Assembly: GCA_005887895.1 (NCBI GenBank)
Contig: VBPC01000286.1
Span: forward strand, 1 to 39,426
Length of the DNA: 39,426 nt
Direction of reading: 5' to 3'
Source: Candidatus Rokuibacteriota bacterium
GTDB lineage: Bacteria; Methylomirabilota; Methylomirabilia; Rokubacteriales; CSP1-6
This document shows, piece by piece, positions 25,908 through 35,126 of this stretch; the stretch's first letter is position 1; each line of letters starts with the position of its first letter. Below the pieces are notes generated by a model, which did not search any database, was not told the origin of the DNA, and saw nothing but the letters and a program-made list of their open reading frames with translations. A program made the position numbers and the translations under genes.

Positions 25908-27899
25908 TTACGACGCCTCCGCTGTCGCGCTACCGCCGTCCTTTCTGACGAGATTGGCGATCGCGGCGACCAGATCGGCCGGCTCGAGGGGCTTGGCCAC
26001 GTGCATCTGGAACCCGGCCGAGAGCGCCCGCGTTCGGTCTTCGGCCCGCGCATAGGCGGTCACGGCGAGCGCCGGGATCGACCAGCCACGCCCTGTTTCC
26101 CGCTCTCTGAGCCGCCGGATCAGCACGTAGCCATCGTCGCCGGGCAGGCCGATGTCGCTGACCAGAACGTCGGGGCGCCACTGCTCCACCTGCTCGACGG
26201 CCTCGTCCGCGCTGGCGGCGGCCATGACGTCGGCGCCGGAGGACCGCAGGACCATGCGCATGAGCTCGCGCGCGTCTGCCTCGTCGTCGACGACCAGGAC
26301 ACGGAGCCCCTGCAGGCTGGCCGGTCGAACAACCGCCTCGCGATCGACCAGGCGGCGCGCCGGCGCCGGCGCGACCTCGCTGGCGAGGATGGCGTTGATG
26401 GGCAGGTCGACGGTGAAGACCGCCCCGCAGCCCTCCCCTCCGCTTTCGGCCCGGACGTCGCCGCCATGCAACTCGACGATGTGCCGGACGATGGCAAGCC
26501 CGAGACCGAGGCCGCCGTATCGGCGGCCGATCGACGCCTCGCCCTGGCGGAAGCGGTCGAACACGAACGGCAGCAGGTCAGGCCGAATGCCCTTGCCGGT
26601 GTCCGTGACGATGATCCGCGCCACCGAGTCGGCACGCTCCAGCCGGATGTCCACACGGCCGCCCATCGTCGTGAACTTGATCGCGTTGGTGAGGAGGTTC
26701 CAGACCACCTGCTGCAGGCGACTGGGGTCGGCCGAGATGGGGCCGAGGGCTCCGTCCAGGCTCGCCTCGAGCCTGATGCTTCTGGCATCGGCCGCGGTCT
26801 GCACCGCTTCCACGGCGGCCACGATGACGGAGACCAGATCGACCGATCGGACATCCAGGCGGAGTTTGCCGGTGATGATGCGGGAGACGTCGAGGAGGTC
26901 TTCGATCAGCTGGGCGAGCACCCGGGTGTTGCGCTCGATCACCTCGGGACCCCGGCGGGCGCCGACGGCATCGAGCGTCCCGGACCGCAGCAGGCGCACC
27001 CAGCCCAGGATCGCGTTGAGCGGGGTGCGCAGCTCGTGTGAGAGCGTCGCCAGGAACTCGTCCTTCGCGCGGTTCGCCTCGTCCAGCTTCCGGCGGGACT
27101 CCTCGAGGTCGCGAACCACGATCTCGTAGGCGCGCATGTCGCGCAGGATGCCGATTGCGCCGATCACGGTGCCGTCGGGGTTGCGCAGGGCCGACGCGTT
27201 GAGCGTCGTGGGGATGACCGCACCCGAGGCGCTCCGCGGATTCAGCCGCGCGTTCCGGGTGACGCCGCGGGCCACGACCTCCCGCAGGGCGGCCATGAAC
27301 TCCCGCGCCTCGTCGACGCTGATGAAACGCGACAGCGACTGCTCGACGACCTCGGCGGTCCGGAACCCCAGCAGCGTGTAGACGGCGTCGTTGGCCTGCA
27401 GGATCTTGCCTTGGAGATCAGAGACGAAGACGGGATCGGGCGCGTTCTTGATGAGGCTCTCGGCGTAGGCGCGCGCCTTGTCGAGCTCGCGCATGTCGCG
27501 CAGGATGCCGATGACGCCGATGACCTCGCCGGCGGGGCCGCGCAGGGCCGAGGCATTGAGAGTGGTAGGAATGACTTCGCCGGAGGCGCTGCGCGGATTG
27601 AGCCGGACGTTGCGCGTGACGCCACGGGCCACGACCTCGCCGAGGGCCACCATGAGCTCGCGGGCCTCGTCCAGGCTGACGAAGCGGGAGAGCGACTGCT
27701 CGAGGACCTCGTCCTTGCGGAACCCCAGCAGCTCGGAGACCGCCTCGTTCGCGAGCAGGATCTTGCCGTCCAGGCTGGACACGAAGACCGGGTCCGGAGC
27801 GTTGGCGATGATGAGGTTGGCGTCGAGGTCCTTCATCGCTGCGCCGGAGCCGACCCTCGGGACGAGGTCGTAGTCCGCAAAGCTGCCCAAGCTGTCCAT
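25908..27899 (-). CDS. Soluble hybrid histidine kinase with two near-identical PAS domains
   Basis: The 663-residue protein lacks membrane helices. Order: PAS1 (about 25-138), PAS2 (about 143-262), coiled linker (LEESRRKLDEANRAKDEF), HisKA with H-box SHELRTPLNAILGWVRLL, HATPase (NLLTNAIKFTTMGGRVDI, DTGKGI, GLGLGLAIVRHIV), and a C-terminal receiver (LRVLVVDDEADARELMRMVL, phospho-Asp in VLVSDIGLPGDDG, Lys in HVAKPL). Both PAS domains carry the strings NAPDPVFVS, ANxAVxxLLGFR, EQSLSRF and PRSASG, indicating recent tandem duplication. No separate output regulator is adjacent, so phosphate may pass to a partner elsewhere. Confidence 0.93.
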   Translation of the reverse strand: MDSLGSFADYDLVPRVGSGAAMKDLDANLIIANAPDPVFVSSLDGKILLANEAVSELLGFRKDEVLEQSLSRFVSLDEARELMVALGEVVARGVTRNVRLNPRSASGEVIPTTLNASALRGPAGEVIGVIGILRDMRELDKARAYAESLIKNAPDPVFVSDLQGKILQANDAVYTLLGFRTAEVVEQSLSRFISVDEAREFMAALREVVARGVTRNARLNPRSASGAVIPTTLNASALRNPDGTVIGAIGILRDMRAYEIVVRDLEESRRKLDEANRAKDEFLATLSHELRTPLNAILGWVRLLRSGTLDAVGARRGPEVIERNTRVLAQLIEDLLDVSRIITGKLRLDVRSVDLVSVIVAAVEAVQTAADARSIRLEASLDGALGPISADPSRLQQVVWNLLTNAIKFTTMGGRVDIRLERADSVARIIVTDTGKGIRPDLLPFVFDRFRQGEASIGRRYGGLGLGLAIVRHIVELHGGDVRAESGGEGCGAVFTVDLPINAILASEVAPAPARRLVDREAVVRPASLQGLRVLVVDDEADARELMRMVLRSSGADVMAAASADEAVEQVEQWRPDVLVSDIGLPGDDGYVLIRRLRERETGRGWSIPALAVTAYARAEDRTRALSAGFQMHVAKPLEPADLVAAIANLVRKDGGSATAEAS

Positions 27900-28034
27900 G
27901 GATAGCGGTGCCTCGTGCCGAGCACAGAACCGGGGACAGCAAACGCGACGCCATCGGCTTGGCCAAGCCGGTCCGGGACCCGGGTCGGCTCTCCGACGCG
28001 GCCTGCGGTCACCCTTTGGTGCGCCCGCTGGCGG

Positions 28035-29555
28035 TTATCCCCGCCAGGAGCGGTCGAGACCGCGGTACTGGACGGCTTCGGCGCAGTGCTCGGCCGCGAC
28101 CGTGGCGAGGCCGGCGAGGTCGGCGATCGTGCGGGCCACCCGGAGCGCCCGATCGTGGCCGCGAGCCGAGAGGCCGAGCCGCGTCATGGCTGCACCCATG
28201 AGACGGGCGCCTTCGGGAGCGAGCGGGCAGAGGCGCCGGAGCAGACGCGGGCTCATCTCGGCGTTGACGCTCAGGCCCGTCCCGTGGAGCCGCTCACGCT
28301 GGCGCTCGCGCGCGACCAGCACGCGGGCCCGAATCGTCGTCGAGCCGATCCCGCCGCCGCCCCCCTGGAACTCGGCGGCCTCGAGGGCCGGCAGCTCCAC
28401 CTGCAGGTCGATCCGGTCCAGCAGGGGGCGGGAGAGGCGCCCGAGATAACGGTTGCGCTCGGCCGGCGTGCAGAGGCATCGCTCGAACGATGGACAGCCG
28501 CGGCGGCAGGGGTTGGCGGCCGCCACGAGCAGAAAGCGTGCGGGGAAGTCACCGACGCCGGTGGCCCGCGCAATGGCGACGCGCCCGTCTTCGAGCGGCT
28601 GGCGCAGCGATTCGAGGACGTGCTGCTGGAACTCCGGCAGCTCGTCGAGGAAGAGCACGCCGCGGTGCGCGAGTGTCACCTCGCCGGGATGCGGCGGGCT
28701 GCCGCCGCCGATCAGGCCGGAGACGGAAATCGTGTGGTGGGGCGCCCGGAACGGCCGCTCGGTCATGAGTCCCCCGCGCCGCGGCAGCAGCCCGGCGACC
28801 GACCAGATCGTTGACACCTCGATGATCTCGTCGCGGCCGAGCGGCGGCAGGATCGCGGCCAGCCGTCGCGCCAGCATCGTCTTGCCGGCGCCCGGCGGGC
28901 CGACCAGCAGCACGTTGTGGCCACCCGCCGCCGCGATCTCCAGCGCGCGCTTGGCGTGCACCTGGCCGCGCACGTCGGCGAAGTCGACGTCGTCGGCCGC
29001 GACCGTTGCCGGCGGTGCCGCCGGTGGCGGCGTCGCCGCGAGCGTTTCGCCGTTCAGCATGGAGACGGCGTCGCGCAGCGTCGCCGCCGGCAGCACGCGC
29101 AAGCCGTCGACGGCCGCGGCCTCGGCGCAGTTGTCGCGCGGCACCAGCAGCGTGGCGATGCCCCGGCGGCGGCAGGCGAGGCCGACGGCGAGGGCGCCGC
29201 GCACGGGCTGGATCTGGCCATCCAGCGCCAGCTCGCCGACGACGGCGAACGGGTCGAGCGCTCCGTCGCGTAGCGACCCGGTGGCAGCGAGGATGCCGAG
29301 GGCGATCGGTAGATCGAACGACGCGCCTTCCTTGCGGACGTCGGCCGGCGCCAGGTTCACCGTGATGCGGTCCGCCGGGAACGCGAAGCCGGCGTTCCGG
29401 ATCGCCGTGCGCACGCGCTCGCGGCTCTCCCGCACTGCCGAGTCCGGCAGCCCGACCGTGGTGAACGCCGGCAGCCCGGGGGCGACGTCGACTTCGACAC
29501 GCACGAGCGCGGCCTCGACACCCCTCAGCGCCGCCGACAGCACACAAGCCAGCAC
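28035..29555 (-). CDS. comM: Magnesium-chelatase-like AAA+ protein ComM/YifB
   Basis: ComM is a hexameric helicase that promotes branch migration during natural transformation. The sequence has the N-terminal LonC-like domain (VEVDVAPGLPAFTTVGLPDS, then VNLAPADVRKEGASFDLPIA), AAA+ domain with Walker A GPPGAGKTMLARRL, the family string RPFRAPHHTISVSGLIGGG, LFLDELPEFQ and the C-terminal helical domain (RGHDRALRVARTIADL) with a four-Cys cluster (NPCRRGCPSFERCLC). GTG 29555 gives VLACVLSAALRGVEA, the usual family start; GTG 29609 would add 18 atypical residues. Together with T4P it fits a DNA-uptake capacity (inference). Confidence 0.92.
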   Translation of the reverse strand: MLACVLSAALRGVEAALVRVEVDVAPGLPAFTTVGLPDSAVRESRERVRTAIRNAGFAFPADRITVNLAPADVRKEGASFDLPIALGILAATGSLRDGALDPFAVVGELALDGQIQPVRGALAVGLACRRRGIATLLVPRDNCAEAAAVDGLRVLPAATLRDAVSMLNGETLAATPPPAAPPATVAADDVDFADVRGQVHAKRALEIAAAGGHNVLLVGPPGAGKTMLARRLAAILPPLGRDEIIEVSTIWSVAGLLPRRGGLMTERPFRAPHHTISVSGLIGGGSPPHPGEVTLAHRGVLFLDELPEFQQHVLESLRQPLEDGRVAIARATGVGDFPARFLLVAAANPCRRGCPSFERCLCTPAERNRYLGRLSRPLLDRIDLQVELPALEAAEFQGGGGGIGSTTIRARVLVARERQRERLHGTGLSVNAEMSPRLLRRLCPLAPEGARLMGAAMTRLGLSARGHDRALRVARTIADLAGLATVAAEHCAEAVQYRGLDRSWRG

Positions 29556-29633
29556 GCCGCGATTGTTCGCCTTCGCGGAGTCACCGTCAATGTCCGAAAA
29601 TCCAGACACTTAGCCGGCCCGCAGCCTCCCCGA

Positions 29634-29761
29634 CGCGCGACAGAGGATCGCCCCACCTTCGTTGGCGCCGGACAGAGGACTGCCCCACCTCCGTTGGCGC
29701 GGGACAGAGGAGCGCCCCGGCTCCGCCGACGCGCGACAGAGGAGCGCCTCGGCTCCGCCGG
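29634..29761. repeat. Four tandem 32-bp repeats upstream of the sigma-54 activator gene
   Basis: Four adjoining 32-bp units begin at 29634, 29666, 29698 and 29730. Each contains GACAGAGGA followed by a GC-rich half. Units 1 and 2 end in a CACCT-CGTTGG variant, units 3 and 4 in CGGCTCCGCCG. Units 3 and 4 can fold a GGAGC/GCTCC stem. The array fills most of the 219-bp gap between comM and the activator gene. There are no spacers, so it is not a CRISPR array; protein coding is unlikely because 32 is not divisible by three. The remainder holds a G-rich hairpin (29786-29806) just before the activator start. Confidence 0.9.
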
Positions 29762-29828
29762 AGCGCGATGAACGGGTGGGGGTTTGGGGGCCATTCCGGG
29801 GCCCCCATGATGCTAGAGTCCCAGCGGC

Positions 29829-31142
<1,314 letters not shown>

Positions 31143-31227
31143 CGGGCCAGGCTGCACCGTAGTTGGCCACATCGTTCGAACGGGCCCGAGAATCCAGCGC
31201 TTGCGGCGTACGGCCGCCTCGCGCGGA

Positions 31228-31244
31228 TGCACTGCAGCTGTGCA
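31228..31244. promoter_or_regulatory. NtrC-type enhancer palindrome
   Basis: TGCAC-N7-GTGCA (centre TGCAGCT) matches the layout of NtrC sites such as the one at glnA (TGCAC-N7-GTGCA). It is 86 bp upstream of the sigma-54 promoter at 31330, a normal enhancer distance, and directly downstream of an NtrC-family gene. Confidence 0.55.
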
Positions 31245-31329
31245 CACGGCCCGGGGCAGTATCGGCGCGACCGTGAACGACGCCACGAAGAATCGGCCGT
31301 TTCCGCAGCGCTCCACCGCGCGAAGGCCG

Positions 31330-31345
31330 TGGCGACCGATTTGCT
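31330..31345 (+). promoter_or_regulatory. Sigma-54 promoter for the secreted-peptide operon
   Basis: TGGCGACCGATTTGCT has the GG-N10-GC core with full TGGC and TTGCT blocks; only the middle of the -24 element departs from TGGCAC. Expected start is near 31356, about 53 nt before the small ORF at 31409. Confidence 0.65.
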
Positions 31346-31408
31346 TTACGCTCTCCCGAGTCGGAGCCCTCATGGTGAGGGCCTCCAAACCGCCGAAAGG
31401 GGAGCCCC

Positions 31409-31546
31409 ATGAGCAAAGTCCTGGCCGCCGCACTTCTGCTCGCCTCGTTCCTGCTCGTCCTGCCCGTGATCGAGTCGGGCACGTCCGGGTCCACCCAGCT
31501 GTTCCAGGCGATCGGCACTGCCGACGGTGGTGGCGGCGGGTACTAG
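31409..31546 (+). CDS. Small secreted peptide, 45 residues, Gly-rich tail
   Basis: This small gene has a good ribosome-binding site (AAAGGGGAG about six bases before ATG 31409) and ends at TAG 31544. The product begins MSKVLAAALLLASFLLVLPV, a hydrophobic signal or anchor, then IESGTSGSTQLFQAIGTADG and ends GGGGY. No family is recognised. The organisation sigma-54 promoter, peptide, oligopeptide-type binding protein, kinase suggests that it could be a signal peptide precursor or an envelope peptide. The small size means coding is inferred from start site, signal-like sequence and context, not from homology. Confidence 0.6.
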   Translation: MSKVLAAALLLASFLLVLPVIESGTSGSTQLFQAIGTADGGGGGY

Positions 31547-31607
31547 GCCGCTGCTCGACAGCGCCGGCCGTGGGCAGGACCCGATGGTCCTGCGCTACGG
31601 CGAGGAA

Positions 31608-31625
31608 GGGGGGCGTAAGCCCCCC
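31608..31625 (+). promoter_or_regulatory. Hairpin with GUAA tetraloop between the peptide and binding-protein genes
   Basis: A perfect 7-bp stem GGGGGGC / GCCCCCC closes a GTAA loop, a GNRA-class tetraloop in RNA. It lies eight bases before the likely GTG start of the downstream gene and 62 bases after the peptide stop. It could attenuate transcription, protect the peptide message or cover the ribosome-binding purines at 31603-31611. Confidence 0.5.
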
Positions 31626-31632
31626 TGTCCTC

Positions 31633-33207
31633 GTGGCGCTGATGCTCGTCATGCTGGTGATGCCGTGGGCGCCGGCCCGCGCGCAGGAGCGCAGGACTGA
31701 TGCCGCCCGGCCGCTCGTCTATCGTCGTCCGCTCGGCAACGAGCCGGCGACGCTCGATCCGGCCCGTATCGGTGACGTGTACGGCCGCTCCGTGGCCCAG
31801 CAGATCTTCGACGGTCTCGTCGAATTCGACCAGACGCTGACGATCGTGCCCGCTCTTGCCCAGTACTGGAAGGCCTCGCGGGACAACCTCACGTGGACGT
31901 TCACGCTCCGTAAGGGCGTGAAGTTCCACCACGGGCGGGACGTCACGGCCGAGGACGTCGTGTACTCGCTCACGCGCCTGCTCGACCCCCACGTGAAGTC
32001 GGCGGCCGCCGACCTCTTCGCCAACATCCAGGGAGCGCAGGACTACCGCGAGGGCCGGGCGGCCACCGTGCGCGGCATCACCGCGCTCGATCCGTCCACC
32101 GTCCGGATCGTCCTCGACGAGGCGCAGGTGCCGCTGGTCTCCATGCTGGCGGTGGGACACGCCAAGATCGTCCCGCGGGACGTGGTGAGTCAGAAAGGCG
32201 AGGCCTTCGGCGCCGCCCCGGTCGGCACCGGTCCCTTCCGCTTCGAGCACTGGGAGCGGGGCAAGGAGATCGTCCTGACCGCCAACCCCGCCTACTTCGA
32301 CGGGGCGCCCCGCATCGGCCGCATCGTGTACCGCATCTTCGCCGGCGAGCAGATGGCCGCGATGTACGACGAGTATCGGCGCGGCAACCTCGAGGACAGT
32401 CCGCTGCCGATGCAGGATTATCCGAATCTGGTGAAGACGGTTCGCGGCACCCACGTGAAGCGCCCGATGTTCAGCGTGCGCTTCATCGGTATGAACACGC
32501 GCGTCAAGCCGCTCACCGATCCGCGCGTGCGCCAGGCGCTGATCTACGCCATCGACCGCGAGGCGGTCATCCAGGAGGCCACGCTCGGTCGCTTCGTGCT
32601 CGCGCGGGGCATCCTGCCGCCGGGCACGCTGGGTTACAACCCCCAGCTGAACGGCTATCCCCACGATCCCGCGCGCGCCCGCGTGCTGCTGACCCAGGCC
32701 GGGTATCCGGGCGGCCGCGGCCTGCCGCCCCTGACGATCTGGGCCAGCGTGAAGCTCGACAAGGAGCACCAGGCGATCGTGCGCGACCTGGACGCCGTCG
32801 GTGTGCACGCCGAGTTCAAGTACCTGACCGACTGGCCGCAGTTCTCCCGGATGCTCGCCGAAGGCCAGTTCCCCCTCTTCCAGTACGCGTGGTTCGCGGA
32901 CGTCCCCGACCCGGACAACTTTCTCTTCAAGCTGTTCCACTCCCGGAGCCCCCGGAACTACACCGGCTACGCCAACCCGCAGCTCGACGAGCTGCTGATC
33001 CGCGCCCGCAACGAGAGTGACGGCCAGCGGCGTGTGGAGCTGTACCGGCGTGCCGAACAGCTGATCCTCGACGACGCCGTCGTCATTCCCTTCTTCCACT
33101 ACACGTACGAGCGCGTGTTCCAGCCCTACGTGCGCAGCGTCCAGGTGAGCGGGCTCGGCGATCCCTACATCCCGTTCCGCAAGATCTGGCTGGAGCCGGC
33201 GCGGTGA
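31633..33207 (+). CDS. Extracellular solute-binding protein, family 5 (oligopeptide/dipeptide type)
   Basis: A periplasmic binding protein of the DppA/OppA kind, about 524 residues. GTG 31633 gives a signal peptide (VALMLVMLVMPWAPARAQ); ATG 31642 is an alternative, and the reading upstream of it is not coding-like. Family-5 features: YRRPLGNEPATLDPARIGD, YSLTRLLDP, GTGPFRFEHW, NPAYFDGAPRI, RQALIYAIDREAVI, LPPGTLGYNP and NPQLDELLIRARNE. No permease or ATPase genes for an oligopeptide importer adjoin it. Its stop overlaps the kinase start by four bases, so it may be a sensor co-receptor rather than a transporter part (inference). Confidence 0.9.
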   Translation: MALMLVMLVMPWAPARAQERRTDAARPLVYRRPLGNEPATLDPARIGDVYGRSVAQQIFDGLVEFDQTLTIVPALAQYWKASRDNLTWTFTLRKGVKFHHGRDVTAEDVVYSLTRLLDPHVKSAAADLFANIQGAQDYREGRAATVRGITALDPSTVRIVLDEAQVPLVSMLAVGHAKIVPRDVVSQKGEAFGAAPVGTGPFRFEHWERGKEIVLTANPAYFDGAPRIGRIVYRIFAGEQMAAMYDEYRRGNLEDSPLPMQDYPNLVKTVRGTHVKRPMFSVRFIGMNTRVKPLTDPRVRQALIYAIDREAVIQEATLGRFVLARGILPPGTLGYNPQLNGYPHDPARARVLLTQAGYPGGRGLPPLTIWASVKLDKEHQAIVRDLDAVGVHAEFKYLTDWPQFSRMLAEGQFPLFQYAWFADVPDPDNFLFKLFHSRSPRNYTGYANPQLDELLIRARNESDGQRRVELYRRAEQLILDDAVVIPFFHYTYERVFQPYVRSVQVSGLGDPYIPFRKIWLEPAR

Positions 33208-35126
33208 AGCTCGCCACGCTCGCCGGTCGCTCGCTCCAGAGCAAGCTCCTGTGGGGGACCGTGCTGGTCATCTGCCTGCTGATGGCGGCCGTCATGGCGG
33301 TCGTCGAGCACCGCCAGCACACCGCCGTCGTGGACGAGGCTCAGCGCCGTGGCGAGGTCCTGGCCCGCGACCTCGCGGCGATCTCCCAGAGCCCGCTGTT
33401 GCTCTACAACTTCACCGCGCTCGAGCAGAACGTCGCCCAGCTGGCCGCCGAGGAGGACGTGCAGTACGCCATCGTCCTCGACGGCGAGGGCCGCGTCGCC
33501 GCCCACAGCGCGCGGCTGGAGCGTGTGGGCTCGGTGCTGCCGGGCGAGGTGGATCGACGCGCCGTCGCCGCCGGCCAGCCGCTGCTGCAGGAGACGACGA
33601 CGCGGAGCGGGCAGGCGGTCTACGACTTCGCGGAGCCCATCGTCGTGCAGGGCCAGCGGTGGGGCACGGTGCGCGTCGGCCTGTCCAAGCAGCGCATGGA
33701 AGCGCTGATCCGGCGCACGCGCTGGGAGCTGGCGGGCCTGACGGCCGTCACGCTGCTGCTGGGTGGCCTGGCCGCCGCCCTGGTGGCCCGGCGCATCTCG
33801 CGCCCCGTGCAGGCCCTCGCCGAGGCCGCCGCCGCCATCTCGCGCGGCGAGCTCGACCTGCGCATCGAGCCGGCCACTGACGACGAGATCGGCCGGCTGG
33901 CCGCCGCTTTCAATCACATGGCCGCGCAGCTCCGCCAGCAGCGCACCGCGCTGGAGGGCGCCAACACCGAGCTGCGCCAGCGCCTCGAGGAGCTGGCCGA
34001 CCTCAAGAGCTACACCGACAACATCCTGGCCTCGCTGACCACCGGCATCGTCACCGTCGACCTCGACGGCCGCGTGGTGACGCTCAACTCGGCCGCCGAG
34101 ATGCTGACGGGCTTCTTCGCCGGCGAGGTGGCCGGCCGCTACTGCACGGAAGTCTTCGTCGAGACGCCGGAGCTCGGCGAGATCCTGATGGAGACGATCG
34201 CCAGCCGGGCCGCGTCGGCGGGCCTGCCCGCCACGCTGCGCCGCCGCAACGGCCGCACGCTGCCGGTGGAGATCAGCGCGGCGCCGCTCAAGGGCGGCGA
34301 GGGCAAGGACCTCGGCGTCATCGCCGCCATCCGCGACGTCAGCGTCGTGCGCGAGCTCGAGCATCGGCTGCGGCGCTCCGACCGGCTGGCCGCCCTCGGC
34401 AGTCTGGCCGCCGGTCTCGCCCACGAGATCAAGAATCCGCTCACCTCGCTGCTGACGTTCAGCCGTCACCTGACGCGGCGCTTCGACGACGAGCAGTTCC
34501 GGGCGAAGTTCCAGGCGGTGGTGCCGCGCGAGCTGGAGCGGATCAACGGCATCGTCGAGCGCCTGCTCGAGCTGGCGCGGCCGGCCCGGCTCAGCTTCTC
34601 GCCGGTGCGCCTGCCGGCCCTGATCGAGCGCACGATCGAGCTGTACGCCCACGAGATGGAGACCGCCTCGGTGCGCGTCGTGCGCGAGTACGCGCGGGAC
34701 CTGGCCCCCGTGTGGGCCGACCCCGACGCGCTCTATCAGGCGCTGGTCAACCTCGCGCGCAACGCGCTCGACGCGATGCCAGCCGGCGGCCGACTGACCG
34801 TGCGCGCCGGCTGGACCGACGGCCCCGACTTCGTCCTGCCTGGACGGCATCGCGCCGGCGGCGGCCGCCGGGTGCGCATCGAGATCGAGGACACCGGCAT
34901 CGGCATCCGGGCCGACGATGCCGACCGGGTCTTCAACCCGTTCTTCAGCACCAAGGACGGCGGCACCGGCCTGGGGCTGGCGCTGACCCACAAGATCGTC
35001 GAGGATCACGGCGGCAGCATCGATTTCCGGAGCGCGAGCGGCGGCGGCACCACGTTCCGGATCGAGCTCCCGCTCTTTCCGGACCCGCCGACCGGCGCGG
35101 GGACGCATGGCGACGACGTTAGGTGA
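33204..35126 (+). CDS. Membrane sensor histidine kinase with periplasmic sensor, HAMP and PAS domains
   Basis: A 640-residue kinase. Membrane helices lie near residues 14-35 (LLWGTVLVICLLMAAVMAVV) and 175-198 (ELAGLTAVTLLLGGLAAALVA), enclosing a periplasmic domain (about 36-170) like a CACHE/double-sensor type. HAMP follows (RRISRPVQALAEAAAAISRG), then PAS (about 270-385), HisKA with His407 in LAHEIKNPLTSLLTF, and HATPase (NLARNALDAMPAGGRLTV, DTGIGIRADD, GGTGLGLALTHKIVEDHGG). GTG 33204 overlaps the upstream binding-protein stop. Its cognate regulator is probably the NtrC-family protein of this cluster. Confidence 0.93.
   Translation: MKLATLAGRSLQSKLLWGTVLVICLLMAAVMAVVEHRQHTAVVDEAQRRGEVLARDLAAISQSPLLLYNFTALEQNVAQLAAEEDVQYAIVLDGEGRVAAHSARLERVGSVLPGEVDRRAVAAGQPLLQETTTRSGQAVYDFAEPIVVQGQRWGTVRVGLSKQRMEALIRRTRWELAGLTAVTLLLGGLAAALVARRISRPVQALAEAAAAISRGELDLRIEPATDDEIGRLAAAFNHMAAQLRQQRTALEGANTELRQRLEELADLKSYTDNILASLTTGIVTVDLDGRVVTLNSAAEMLTGFFAGEVAGRYCTEVFVETPELGEILMETIASRAASAGLPATLRRRNGRTLPVEISAAPLKGGEGKDLGVIAAIRDVSVVRELEHRLRRSDRLAALGSLAAGLAHEIKNPLTSLLTFSRHLTRRFDDEQFRAKFQAVVPRELERINGIVERLLELARPARLSFSPVRLPALIERTIELYAHEMETASVRVVREYARDLAPVWADPDALYQALVNLARNALDAMPAGGRLTVRAGWTDGPDFVLPGRHRAGGGRRVRIEIEDTGIGIRADDADRVFNPFFSTKDGGTGLGLALTHKIVEDHGGSIDFRSASGGGTTFRIELPLFPDPPTGAGTHGDDVR

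Noticed and set aside
29634..29761. CRISPR array
   Set aside because: Units are contiguous with no spacers, diverged, and no cas genes are present.
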